A stretch of 64,000 nucleotides of DNA, taken from an uncultured Nitrospira sp. (GTDB taxonomy: Bacteria; Nitrospirota; Nitrospiria; Nitrospirales; Nitrospiraceae). The notes beneath the pieces are model-generated. The model was not told the DNA's origin. It made no database searches and saw only the letters and a list, made by a program, of their open reading frames with translations. Where the stretch lies: NCBI GenBank assembly GCA_902500805.1, contig CABVSA010000007.1, positions 1-64,000 on the forward strand. The letters run 5' to 3'. Each line of letters begins with the position of its first letter. Position 1 is the stretch's first letter. Both the position numbers and the translations under genes were made by a program. Below, one piece after another: positions 26,582 through 35,074 of this stretch.

Positions 26582-27151
26582 TCAGGCCTTCGCCTTCTTG
26601 AGTCTTCTCGTCCAGTCGGCAAGGGCCTGGAGTAATTCCCGTATCTTTTGAGCCGTTTTTTTATCTGTCAACTTCCCGTCCGTATCAAACTTTTGATCCG
26701 CATTGGCGATCAGCACTTCTGGCTGGTTCAGCGGGAACATATTGAGAAACACAAAGATTTGACGCAGGTGATACTGCGCACGGGCGGTGCCGAGCATGCC
26801 AACCGAGGCGCCCATGATACCCACCGGTTTCCCATCCCAGGCGCTTTGGCCATAGGGACGCGAAGCCCAGTCGATCGCATTCTTCAACACCCCCGGGACG
26901 GAGAAGTTATACTCCGGCGTCACGATCAGAATGGCGTCCGCCGCAGAAATCGCCGACTTGAACTGCCGTACGGCAGCGGGTAACTCCCCCTCATGATCCT
27001 GATTGAAGAGCGGGATGCCAGCCAAATCAAACGTCTCAAGTGTGACGCCGGCAGGAACAAACTCGACCGCAGCCCTAAGGGAAGATCGGTTGTAGGACTG
27101 TTCCCGAAGGCTCCCCGCAAAGCCCAGTATTCTGATCTCGTCAGCCATCAT
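26582..27151 (-). CDS. NADPH-dependent FMN reductase (ChrR/ArsH-like flavodoxin fold)
   Basis: The 189-residue flavodoxin-fold protein has the FMN phosphate loop GFAGSLREQSYNR at 9-21 and the signature TPEYNFSVPGVLKNAIDWASRP near residues 79-100, typical of NADPH-dependent quinone, azo-dye or chromate reductases. A second ATG at 27148 has better spacing to the GGAGGAG site than the first at 27151. It lies between the cytochrome c and the pch genes and could lower quinone stress from aromatic oxidation; this is an inference from position. Confidence 0.88.
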   Translation of the reverse strand: MMADEIRILGFAGSLREQSYNRSSLRAAVEFVPAGVTLETFDLAGIPLFNQDHEGELPAAVRQFKSAISAADAILIVTPEYNFSVPGVLKNAIDWASRPYGQSAWDGKPVGIMGASVGMLGTARAQYHLRQIFVFLNMFPLNQPEVLIANADQKFDTDGKLTDKKTAQKIRELLQALADWTRRLKKAKA

Positions 27152-27209
27152 GCTCCTCCATACAGATTAGAAACGCGCAGGACTCCAGCGTTAGCACGTC
27201 CGTTCCGCG

Positions 27210-27572
27210 CTAGTTCCTGAGCGTCAGCACGTACGCCAGGACATCTTGGATCTCTGCTTCATTGAGCTGCTTGTTCCACGCCATCATGGCGGTCTTCGGT
27301 TTTCCGTTTGTAATGATGTCCTGCAATTCATCGGAGGATTTCGTTTTGCTTTCTCCACTGGAAAAATCTCCGGCTGGAGGTTTCAGCGCCTTTCCGATCG
27401 GCCCGTCGCCTTTGCCCTCCGGCCCGTGACAGGTGACGCATTTGGCCTGATAGATTACTTTCCCTTTGGCCGCATCGCCTCCGAAAGCTGAGACGTGATG
27501 GCTCATTGAAAACATCCCCCACCACACAGTTGAACAGACGACCATAACTGCACACCAATGTGTCCGGGTCAT
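27210..27572 (-). CDS. Periplasmic cytochrome c (class I)
   Basis: The 120-residue monohaem cytochrome has a signal peptide, the haem site CVTCHG at residues 45-50, a KGDGPIGKALKPPAGDF segment, and a Met-rich AMMAW near residue 95 that would supply the axial ligand. The C-terminal EIQDVLAYVLTLRN helix is typical of small electron carriers. The ATG at 27572 has GAGGAG upstream; the frame continues to 27704 but gives no sensible N-terminus. It might be the soluble acceptor for the p-cresol methylhydroxylase cytochrome. Confidence 0.85.
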   Translation of the reverse strand: MTRTHWCAVMVVCSTVWWGMFSMSHHVSAFGGDAAKGKVIYQAKCVTCHGPEGKGDGPIGKALKPPAGDFSSGESKTKSSDELQDIITNGKPKTAMMAWNKQLNEAEIQDVLAYVLTLRN

Positions 27573-27832
27573 CGCTTTCTCCTCACGCTGACGAACTTCT
27601 GCTGTTTGGGCATCTTGTGCTTTTCGTCTTCCACACTGCAACACTTCACTTTTCATCTCTGGGAACACACCACGTATGCAGAATAACCCGGTGACACACT
27701 GCATCAGTACTCAGCGGGTGTCTAATCTATCCGATCATCTGTCGACTCCAGCTCTCATTAAGCTGTGCATGATGTTTTCCCCCTCCAAGTTCGGCACTTT
27801 CTCACCTGTTTTGGTCAGCACAACCTCAATCC

Positions 27833-28318
27833 TCACGCGGCCTTTCTCATCGGAGGTTGCAGCGCCCCTTGGCGTACCTCAAGCCAGCGAGCGATGACGC
27901 CGTCCAGAGACCATTTTCCTCCCCCGATCAGGACAAGTACCGCACTCATGGCAATGACTAGAATATGATATTCAAAGCCCTCGCCCTGCTGCTGCCCGAA
28001 CCAGTTCATAAAAAACCCCTGCGGCCAATGCACCATGGCAATCGCTCCGAGCATGATGACAATGAAACTGGCCGCCGTGAGTCGCGTGAGTAGTCCGGTA
28101 ATCAGCCCCAAGCTGCCGAAAGACTCACCCATGACGATGAGAAACGCCACGAGCCAGGGCAGCCCCATTTTTTGTGTAAAGAACCCTATCGTCGCCTCGT
28201 ATCCGAATCCCCCGAACCAGCCGAGTAGCTTCTGTGCCCCATGCACAACAATCACACCTCCCAGCCCGACTCGCAGAATCAGACCAGCCCACGACTCATC
28301 TGTCTTAAAAAATGACAT
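27833..28318 (-). CDS. DoxX family membrane protein
   Basis: The 161-residue protein has four predicted helices and the DoxX pattern: LILRVGLGGVIVVHGAQKLLGWFGGFG at the first helix, a PWLVAFLIVMGESFGSLGLITGL second helix, and MVHWPQGFFMNWFGQQQGEGFEYHILVI. Family members sit in the inner membrane and have been linked to thiosulfate oxidation or redox-stress responses; no specific role is assignable. GGGGAGG precedes the ATG, and the last codons of a small upstream ORF overlap its start by 14 bases, suggesting coupled translation. Confidence 0.85.
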   Translation of the reverse strand: MSFFKTDESWAGLILRVGLGGVIVVHGAQKLLGWFGGFGYEATIGFFTQKMGLPWLVAFLIVMGESFGSLGLITGLLTRLTAASFIVIMLGAIAMVHWPQGFFMNWFGQQQGEGFEYHILVIAMSAVLVLIGGGKWSLDGVIARWLEVRQGALQPPMRKAA

Positions 28319-28469
28319 GACCTACCTCCCCTCTACGATTGATGGATGATGGCCGTCGCCGACGTGCAACGGCGCTCACCATCGCACTCTTGATCAAGAG
28401 CGTTGTTATGACTGACGGCAAGGTGACCAGCATGCCGTACCACACGTTCCACAGAATCAAATCTTTCAT
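28305..28469 (-). CDS. Small membrane ORF (54 aa) overlapping the doxX start
   Basis: From an ATG at 28469 with a near-ideal AGGAGGTG ribosome site six bases upstream, the frame runs for 54 codons to a TAA inside the DoxX gene. The product has one hydrophobic segment (about residues 4-28: ILWNVWYGMLVTLPSVITTLL) and a strongly basic tail (VARRRRPSS...). It resembles no family I know. The ribosome site and the 14-base overlap with doxX make it a likely real leader or partner protein. Confidence 0.5.
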   Translation of the reverse strand: MKDLILWNVWYGMLVTLPSVITTLLIKSAMVSAVARRRRPSSINRRGEVGHVIF

Positions 28470-28810
28470 GGTGCACCTCCTGTTTCCTTCCGATGATGCT
28501 ACTCACATCGATAGCAAAGGACGTTCCGTACTGATGGATAAAGGTGCTACTTTGATAACACTATGAAATGACAAGGAACGCGGGTGGATTTGGAAAAAAT
28601 AAACTCGAACGGTGGTGATGTGAGAAGGCCTATGAGCCGATGGTTCGTCACGTGACGATGACAATCGTCACTTCAGGAAACGAGTGCGACTGATCCTTTG
28701 CATGTTGAGCTGAAGAGTTACATACTTGAGGTCGAGCTCGGTCCCTACACCAACCGGGACATGGGAGATTCGGCCGATGGGTTGAACACCATACTGATTA
28801 GCACCGTCTC
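28470..28810. promoter_or_regulatory. Upstream region of the doxX unit with a 14-base palindrome
   Basis: This 340-base gap separates the ABC permease stop from the small ORF. It contains a perfect palindrome TCGTCACGTGACGA at 28645-28658, followed eight bases later by another half-site CGTCAC at 28666-28671. Such an arrangement suits a dimeric activator or repressor of the leftward doxX-cytochrome-pch transcripts. No gene was found; a GGAAAAAATAAA stretch lies at 28590-28602. Confidence 0.4.
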
Positions 28811-29953
28811 CTAATCCAGCGTCTGTCGATACCGCTTCACCCCAATCACCAACACGACGACGGCGAACAGCGCGATCTGCCAAAGTTGCAACACCACCTC
28901 TTGGACCCCGTTCCCCTTTAACATGATCCCCCTGACGATTCGCAGAAAATGCGTCAGCGGCAGCATCTCCCCGATCGACTGCGCCCATTGAGGCATGCCC
29001 CTGAACGGGAACATGAATCCGGATAACAGAAGCGAGGGCAAAAAGAAAAAGAACGAGAGCTGCATGGCCTGCAACTGGTTCTGTGCCAAGGTGGAAAACG
29101 TGATCCCCATCGCCAAATTGGCCACGATAAAGATGAGTGCCGCCAGGAACAGCATTGGAATATTCCCATACACAGGCACGCCAAACAGGAAATGAGCCGC
29201 CAGGAGAATGAGGATGACCTGGATATACCCGACGAGAATATAGGGCAACACTTTGCCGATCATGACCTCAAACGGTCTCGTGGGCATCGACAAAAGATTC
29301 TCCATCGTCCCACGTTCCCGCTCACGAGTGATGGCAAGACCGGTAATCATCACCATCGTCATGGTCAGTACCACGCCCATCAGCCCCGGCACGATGTTGT
29401 ATTGCGTGATGGCTTCCGGGTTATAGCGGGCATGAACACGCAACTCGATCGGATCGTGGCCTCCAGCCAGAGGCTCGAGTGGCCCCCGCAGATCATGCTG
29501 AAGAGCCTTCGCCATCAAAACCCGTAGTGAACCGACGGCATTGCTCGTCGCGGCTGGATCAGTCGCATCGGCTTCGACGAGTATCGCTGGTCGCTCGCCC
29601 CGAAGTAGATCACGCGAGAAGTTCGGGGGAATGTTGATCACAAACTGCGCTTCCCCTCGCGACAATACGTCTTCAGCTTCCTGCTCAGTCGCGACCTCCC
29701 GAACAAACTCGAAGTAGTTGCTGTTGCGAATCGCTTGGAGGAGAGTTCGCCCCTGGGCGCCATAGTCAGCCAGCAACACCGCCGTCGGCAGATGTTTCGG
29801 ATCGGCGTTGATCGCAAAGCCGAAGAGGACAAGTTGGATCAACGGCACACCGATCATCATTCCAAACGTGACACGATCGCGGCGCATCTGAATGAATTCC
29901 TTCACCACGATGGCCCAGAATCGGGAGAGTGCGAATGGCACAGAGATCTTCAT
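28811..29953 (-). CDS. ABC-2 type transporter permease
   Basis: The 380-residue inner-membrane subunit has an N-terminal cytoplasmic/first helix part (FWAIVVKEFIQMRRDRVTFGMMIGVPLIQLVLFGFAI), a periplasmic domain of about 130 residues, and five C-terminal helices. The conserved block VLTMTMVMITGLAITRERERGTMENLLSMPTRPFEVMIGKVLPY matches YhhJ/YbhR-type permeases that act with HlyD-like adaptors in drug export. It overlaps the ATPase gene by four bases (ATGA). Only one permease gene is present, so it probably works as a homodimer. Confidence 0.92.
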   Translation of the reverse strand: MKISVPFALSRFWAIVVKEFIQMRRDRVTFGMMIGVPLIQLVLFGFAINADPKHLPTAVLLADYGAQGRTLLQAIRNSNYFEFVREVATEQEAEDVLSRGEAQFVINIPPNFSRDLLRGERPAILVEADATDPAATSNAVGSLRVLMAKALQHDLRGPLEPLAGGHDPIELRVHARYNPEAITQYNIVPGLMGVVLTMTMVMITGLAITRERERGTMENLLSMPTRPFEVMIGKVLPYILVGYIQVILILLAAHFLFGVPVYGNIPMLFLAALIFIVANLAMGITFSTLAQNQLQAMQLSFFFFLPSLLLSGFMFPFRGMPQWAQSIGEMLPLTHFLRIVRGIMLKGNGVQEVVLQLWQIALFAVVVLVIGVKRYRQTLD

Positions 29954-30891
29954 GATGCGAAATTGTCCGACGACTGTTCCATCAGGTGGATGAACACATC
30001 TTCAAGCCCCGTGTCGACCCGGTGCCACACATAGGGACCGGTGCAAAATGCAGCCAGTGCCGTTTCCAGCGCAACCGGATCAGCACCACTCACATGGAGC
30101 CGATCTCCGAACGCCACCGCCTGTTGCACCGCCGGCTGTCGACGGAGCTCCACCGCGAGTTGATGAAGATGTGGCCCGCTGACCGACCAGGTCGTCAGCC
30201 GTGCCTGTTGAATCACATCGGAAACAGTCCCGTTGGCGAGCAACTTGCCATACGAAATATAGGCCAATCGATGGCACCGCTCGGCTTCATCCATGTAATG
30301 GGTGGTAATCAGAAATGTCAGTCCATCTGCAGCCAACTCATGGATCTGTTCCCAGAATTCTCGTCTGGCTTTCGGATCGACCCCCGCAGTCGGTTCATCG
30401 AGCAATAACAGTCGTGGTTGATGGATCAAGCAGGCAGCCAGTGCAAGCCGCTGCTTCCACCCACCCGAGAGTTGACCGGCCAGCTGCTCTCGACGACCGG
30501 CCAATCCCAACCGTTCAAGACTTCGTGCCACCGCAGCACGTCGATCAGGAATTCCGAACATGCGTGCCACGAAGTCCAGATTCTCCTCAATGCTCAGATC
30601 TTCATAGAAACTGAATCGCTGAGTCATGTAGCCCACAGCGGCCTTAATGGCGTCGCTCTGACGAATGACGTCATGGCCTAGACAGGTCCCGCTGCCTTCG
30701 TCCGCGCGGAGAAGCCCGCAGAGCATCCGAATAAATGTCGTCTTCCCGCTGCCGTTCGGACCAAGAAATCCGTAAATCTCCCCGCGACGCACTTGCAGCC
30801 CAATGTGATCGACCACGGTGCGTCTCCCGAACCGCTTGGTCATCCCGCTCACATCAATGGCCAATTCCTGTCTCTCGACGACAGCGGTCAT
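29950..30891 (-). CDS. ABC transporter ATP-binding protein
   Basis: The 313-residue ATPase energises the neighbouring permease. Walker A is GPNGSGKTT at about 44-52, the signature is QLSGGWKQR, and Walker B is LLLLDEPTAGVDP, followed by the H-loop ITTHYMDEAERC. The C-terminal 90 residues form the small regulatory domain common to drug-exporting CcmA-type ATPases. Four-base overlaps (ATGA) connect it with the adaptor gene before it and the permease gene after it, so the operon is tightly coupled. Unlike YbhF of E. coli it has one nucleotide-binding domain. Confidence 0.94.
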   Translation of the reverse strand: MTAVVERQELAIDVSGMTKRFGRRTVVDHIGLQVRRGEIYGFLGPNGSGKTTFIRMLCGLLRADEGSGTCLGHDVIRQSDAIKAAVGYMTQRFSFYEDLSIEENLDFVARMFGIPDRRAAVARSLERLGLAGRREQLAGQLSGGWKQRLALAACLIHQPRLLLLDEPTAGVDPKARREFWEQIHELAADGLTFLITTHYMDEAERCHRLAYISYGKLLANGTVSDVIQQARLTTWSVSGPHLHQLAVELRRQPAVQQAVAFGDRLHVSGADPVALETALAAFCTGPYVWHRVDTGLEDVFIHLMEQSSDNFAS

Positions 30892-31877
30892 TGAATCCCC
30901 CTGAATTGCACGTCCACCGGCTGGCCTGGATGTAGCTTCACTGCAACAGTCTGCTCGAATAACACTTCGACCAGAAAGACCAGCTTGTCACGACTACCCT
31001 GGCTATAGAGCATGGGCGGCGTATATTCCGCTTTCGGCGAAATGTAACTGACCTTTCCTGGAAGGGAGCCCTGCACGCCATCCACCATCACCTGCACTGC
31101 ATCACCGAGCCTGATCGCGCCAAGTCTCAGTTGAGACACAAAGACTCGCACCTTGATGTGGTCAGGAGGCAATAGCACGACGACAGGTCGGCCTGCCGGC
31201 ACCCATTCACCCTCCCGATACAACGTGTCAAAGACCAACCCAGTCTTGGGTGCGAGCTGACGCTTTTGCGCAAGATCCCACTCTGCCTTGGCGAGCGCTG
31301 CCTCCTTTGCTCGAACCTCCGCTTCGGCCGCAGTGACTTGATCCGTGCGAGAACCCAACAGCGCTGTATTCAAATCCGCGTCAAGCTGGGAGACTCGCTG
31401 CTGGTTTTGATCCCGCGCTGATCTAGCCCGGTCCACCTCAACCTCCACCGCCGCACCAGGTACGGCTGCAAGCCCTTCCTGACGCGCCACTTCACGGAGC
31501 GACAGCTGCAATGCTGCTTGCGCTTGTTGGAGCTGGGCCCGAAGAGAAGCAATCTCAGAGGGGCGTTTGCCCTTTCGTCGATCCTGCAGATTCGCCCAGG
31601 CTTGGCTCAATTTCCGTTCCGCTTCATCCCGCGTGGCTTTCTCAGAGGCTTGCTCAAGAACGAACAACGGATCACCAGCCGCCACCTGCATCCCCCGCCG
31701 GACCGATAAGGTGGCTAAGGCTCCGCCGTAAGGAGATGCGACATAGATATACTCCCCTTCCACATAGCCCTGGACCAGATCGGAGGGTGGCTTGTCGCAG
31801 CCGGTCAGGAGACTGAGCATGAGAAAGACCAGTGTCCAGGAGAGAAGCCAACCTGAAAGTTTTCCACTCTGTCTCAT
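30888..31877 (-). CDS. HlyD-family membrane fusion lipoprotein (YbhG-like)
   Basis: The 329-residue adaptor is exported and lipid-anchored at LLTGC. The start of the mature part (GYVEGEYIYVASPYGGALATLSVRRGMQVAAGDPLFVLE) is a biotinyl-lipoyl domain; a long coiled coil of about 120 residues follows, and then the second half (GLVFDTLYREGEWVPAGRPVVVLLPP) and a beta-barrel. This matches YbhG/YhiI adaptors of ABC-2 drug exporters. The ATG at 31877 with GGTGG upstream is preferred over 31913. The TetR gene ends five bases upstream. Confidence 0.9.
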   Translation of the reverse strand: MRQSGKLSGWLLSWTLVFLMLSLLTGCDKPPSDLVQGYVEGEYIYVASPYGGALATLSVRRGMQVAAGDPLFVLEQASEKATRDEAERKLSQAWANLQDRRKGKRPSEIASLRAQLQQAQAALQLSLREVARQEGLAAVPGAAVEVEVDRARSARDQNQQRVSQLDADLNTALLGSRTDQVTAAEAEVRAKEAALAKAEWDLAQKRQLAPKTGLVFDTLYREGEWVPAGRPVVVLLPPDHIKVRVFVSQLRLGAIRLGDAVQVMVDGVQGSLPGKVSYISPKAEYTPPMLYSQGSRDKLVFLVEVLFEQTVAVKLHPGQPVDVQFRGIQ

Positions 31878-31881
31878 CACG

Positions 31882-32496
31882 TCACCACCTTTGCAGTGCT
31901 CCTTCCATAACAAGTCGAATGATCGATGAGTACCCCTGTTCCACCGTGAGCCCCAGCTCCACCAGTTTGGTTGGATTCATGATGGATTGGACGGCACCCA
32001 GCAAGATTTCGATGATGAGGTGGGTCGGAATGTCTGTCCGAATCACACCGGCCTTTTTCCCTTCCTCGAACAGTCCACCGAAATACCGTCGGATCAGCTC
32101 GCGGCGTTTCTGCTCAACCAACTGAAACAGTTCCGGAGTTTCACGCCCGATGTCTCGGACAAACGCCGGCTGAATTTCTGCCGTATGTCGCTGGACGCAA
32201 TCGAGAAACTTACGGAGCGCAACCTCGACATTGGCAGATTGATCTTTTGCCAACTGTCCAAGATCCGACTCCACCTCTCTGAATTTATCCTTCAACACAG
32301 CCTCGATCAGTGCAGTCTTGCTCGGGAAGGCGACATAGAGAGTCTTCTTACTCATGCCCAATTCGGCAGCCAGGTCATCCATGCTTACGGAGCGAAAGCC
32401 GTGGGTAAGAAATTGTCGCCGCGCCACGGCGACCACCCTTCGAACGGCGGCCTGATCGACTGATGGTTCTTGCTGTTTAGGCTTTCGAGTCGGCAT
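31882..32496 (-). CDS. TetR family transcriptional regulator
   Basis: The 204-residue protein has the TetR N-terminal domain: AVARRQFLTHGFRSVSMDDLAAELGMSKKTLYVAFPSKTALIEAVL, with a clear helix-turn-helix. The C-terminal part is a ligand-binding, dimerising domain. It precedes the adaptor, ATPase and permease genes in one operon, an order close to cecR-ybhG-ybhF of E. coli, so it probably represses the exporter and is released by the exported compound. An inverted repeat just upstream of its start is the likely operator. Confidence 0.92.
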   Translation of the reverse strand: MPTRKPKQQEPSVDQAAVRRVVAVARRQFLTHGFRSVSMDDLAAELGMSKKTLYVAFPSKTALIEAVLKDKFREVESDLGQLAKDQSANVEVALRKFLDCVQRHTAEIQPAFVRDIGRETPELFQLVEQKRRELIRRYFGGLFEEGKKAGVIRTDIPTHLIIEILLGAVQSIMNPTKLVELGLTVEQGYSSIIRLVMEGALQRW

Positions 32497-32509
32497 AAGT
32501 CACGAGAGA

Positions 32510-32531
32510 TACCTTAGAAACTATTAAGGTA
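32510..32531. promoter_or_regulatory. Probable TetR operator (inverted repeat)
   Basis: TACCTTA and TAAGGTA form seven-base perfect arms around an eight-base spacer, ending 14 bases before the tetR start at 32496. A second, wider inverted repeat, GAAACT / AGTTTC, overlaps it (32517-32541). The position upstream of an autoregulated efflux operon and the geometry fit a TetR dimer site. Confidence 0.6.
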
Positions 32532-32960
32532 CTACCAGTTTCCTCATATACCTGTCAAATCATTCGCCATGTCGATCATGGCCCGCAAGTTCTATTAGGA
32601 CTGTCTCAGCTGACGGGAAGCTCGAATGTTGCGTTGGCTCTCAGCAGCCCGGCAAAGAGTTTTGAGAACAGACTGATCTCGCCCTCAACGCTGGTGTGTT
32701 CGAACCAGGCCATGTACTCGGCCCTTTTGGGCTTGCTCTATTTCTAGATTATTACGCTGTACGGTATTTATGGTTTCGCGTTCACTCGCCTCTGGGTTAT
32801 CACGTAACGATTGCCACCCAACGCCCCGTCTGCACGGTTGGTTATGCAGCCCCTGAGGTTGAATCGTGAACCCTGCATGCTGCAGAAACACAACCTCCGA
32901 CTTGCCGGTTAACATTCTCCTGACTCAACCATAGCAAGATTGCCCTTGAAGGCCTGGCCG
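32532..32960. other. Intergenic region, possible decayed coding remnant
   Basis: About 430 bases without a confident gene. On the minus strand, one frame from about 32735 to a TGA at 32606 reads plausibly as the end of a protein (AEYMAWFEHTSVEG, then LFSKLFAGLLRANATFELPVS), and another frame covers 32685-32915 with a similarly plausible hydrophilic sequence. Together they could be a frameshifted remnant, but no family was recognised. The tetR promoter should lie at the left side. Confidence 0.3.
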
Positions 32961-34499
32961 CTACTCCGGGCGGGTGATGCCGAATTTCTGCATCTTGGAT
33001 TGGAGTGTGGTGCGCTTTACGCCTAATCGAGCGGCGGCGCCGGCGGCGCCTCCGACAACCCACTTGGCTTCGTGCAGGGCACGCACGATGTGGTCGCGTT
33101 CGGCTTCCTCGAGGGCCGTCATGGAAGACTCCGCCGAGTTACTCACTGTCTGCAGCTCACCGATTGGTACTTGAAGGTCCGCACCTTGTGTCAGGATGAC
33201 AGACCGTTCCACGAGGTTTTCCAGCTCACGGACATTACCAGGCCAGGTATACCGAGAAAGAATCTCGAGCGTCCTGGCAGGAACTGCTTGGATGTTCTTC
33301 TTCATGCGCAAGGCATAGTGCTGCGTGAAATAGCGGACGAGGGTGGGAATATCCTCGGGTCGTTCACGCAAGGGAGGCACCGTGACTGGAAACACGTTCA
33401 ATCGATAGTACAAATCGCTGCGAAACTGCTTCGCCTCTACCATCGCCTTCAGATCCCGATTCGTCGCAGCGATCAAGCGCACGTTAACTCGGATGGTCTT
33501 GGTGCTACCCAGCCGCTCAAACTCCTGTTCCTGTAAGACACGAAGGAGCTTGGATTGTAACTCCAGTGGAATTTCTCCCACCTCATCAAGAAAGATTGTG
33601 CCCTTATCAGCCAGCTCGAATCGACCGGCTTTCTGCGAAATGGCCCCCGTGAACGCACCTCGTTCGTGCCCAAACAGCTCGCTCTCAAGCAGCCCAGTGG
33701 GAATGGCGGCGCAATTCAGCTTGATGAAGGTACGCTCGCTGCGGCCACTGAGTCGATGGATGGCCCGGGCAATGAGCTCTTTTCCGGTGCCGGTCTCTCC
33801 CTGAATCAAGACTGTTGAATCGGTCGGCGCCACGACCTCCACTTGTTTCAGAACCTGCTTCAACGAATCACTGTCGCCGATGATGTCCTCAAACCCGTGC
33901 TCAAGACGGAGCTCTTCTTCGAGGTAGAGCTTCTCTTTTGCCAATTTGTCTTTAAGATCAGCGATCTGCTGAAACGCGAGAGCATTTTCAACCGCAACAG
34001 CCACCTGTTGAGCCACTTGCTGAAGAAACTCAATATCCGCGTCACTATAGGCCTGTTGCTGTAAACTCATGAATCCCATGGCGCCCAAGCGCCCTCTCGC
34101 CGTGGTGAGCGGAACGAAGCAAAATGACTCGGTCCCATCTTCCTTCATATGGCCAATGACCTTTTCCCACCGGCGCTCCTCCGTCAGCTTCGACACAAGC
34201 AGAGACTGTTGCCGCTGCCACACGACTCCGGCAGGACAATCTTCAATCGCGACTTCGTGCCCGCCGACCAGATCCGCCGGCACGTTCGCCTGAATCGTGT
34301 GCAGACGCATGACTTTCTTCATAGGATCGTGCAGGGAAAGATCCACAAAATTGACTTGTACAACACGAGGAAGGCGCTGTGCCAGCTCTCGACAGAGCTC
34401 GTCAAGATCTCGATGCGCGGAAATGGCCTGCGCCACTTCCAGCAATGCTTGATAGCGTTCTGCCAACGTTTCGCAGGGAGAGGTGGGCGATCGGTCCAT
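32961..34499 (-). CDS. Sigma-54-dependent activator with N-terminal GAF domain (FhlA/NorR-like)
   Basis: The 512-residue regulator has a GAF sensor (residues 15-175), a linking coiled coil (180-200), the AAA+ sigma-54 activation domain, and a C-terminal Fis-type helix-turn-helix (AAGAAARLGVKRTTLQSKMQKFGI). Key motifs are Walker A GETGTGKE at 234-241, GAFTGA at 281-286 for contact with sigma-54, and Walker B GTIFLDEVGEI. The absence of a receiver domain implies direct sensing of a small molecule, for example formate or NO in known relatives. Its target is not adjacent in any obvious way; the Hyf-like genes lie 25 kb away in the same window. Confidence 0.92.
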   Translation of the reverse strand: MDRSPTSPCETLAERYQALLEVAQAISAHRDLDELCRELAQRLPRVVQVNFVDLSLHDPMKKVMRLHTIQANVPADLVGGHEVAIEDCPAGVVWQRQQSLLVSKLTEERRWEKVIGHMKEDGTESFCFVPLTTARGRLGAMGFMSLQQQAYSDADIEFLQQVAQQVAVAVENALAFQQIADLKDKLAKEKLYLEEELRLEHGFEDIIGDSDSLKQVLKQVEVVAPTDSTVLIQGETGTGKELIARAIHRLSGRSERTFIKLNCAAIPTGLLESELFGHERGAFTGAISQKAGRFELADKGTIFLDEVGEIPLELQSKLLRVLQEQEFERLGSTKTIRVNVRLIAATNRDLKAMVEAKQFRSDLYYRLNVFPVTVPPLRERPEDIPTLVRYFTQHYALRMKKNIQAVPARTLEILSRYTWPGNVRELENLVERSVILTQGADLQVPIGELQTVSNSAESSMTALEEAERDHIVRALHEAKWVVGGAAGAAARLGVKRTTLQSKMQKFGITRPE

Positions 34500-34578
34500 A
34501 CATCAATCAGTATGAACCATCGCCCCATGGTGGCTCAAGAGGTGGAATAAAGGACGTCGCACTGAAATCTGTGTGCCG

Positions 34579-34815
34579 TCAGAGCTTCTGGTGCGTGCCG
34601 TCGCAGTAGGGCGGCGTCTTCGTGTGCTTACATTGACACAATGCGACTTCCTTTGTTTCGTCGACTGTAAACTCCAGCGGCTGGAACCCGGTTCCTTCAT
34701 GGGCTCCATCACAAAACGGCTGATCCCTTGATCGTCCACAGGTACACCAATAATAGGTGCCTGCTTCCAAGGTCAGTACCTCAGGCTCCTTTGCTGCAAT
34801 GCGTGGTTCTCCCAT
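34579..34815 (-). CDS. Dual CDGSH iron-sulfur protein
   Basis: The 78-residue protein has two CDGSH-type motifs, CTCGRSRDQPFCDGAH and CQCKHTKTPPYCDGTH, each a C-x-C-x-(S/T)-x3-P-x-C-D-G-x2-H site for a 2Fe-2S cluster, like human CISD3 and bacterial homologues. Its role is probably electron or cluster transfer. The ATG at 34815 follows a GGGAGGGAGGACGATC stretch, so the long upstream extension of the frame to 34974 is not used. Confidence 0.92.
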   Translation of the reverse strand: MGEPRIAAKEPEVLTLEAGTYYWCTCGRSRDQPFCDGAHEGTGFQPLEFTVDETKEVALCQCKHTKTPPYCDGTHQKL

Positions 34816-35074
34816 GATCGTCCTCCCTCCCATTGATTGAGATTGGCTGCGCGGCAGAGTATACCGCTTCATCACAAACTTCTCACCTCCCCTTCCATGG
34901 GCCAGGTTGAACCGCCTCGCTCCCTGGATACGCCTCAACGCGAGGACGGTTGTCCGTGTCCACAATAGAGTCATGTGACAGCGACATTTTTCCTCCTGTT
35001 TATGGTATTTACGTGCTCCCTATCGGCTGCGACACAACCCGTATTGGGGAAGCGTCTTTCTTTGAGGGATCACC

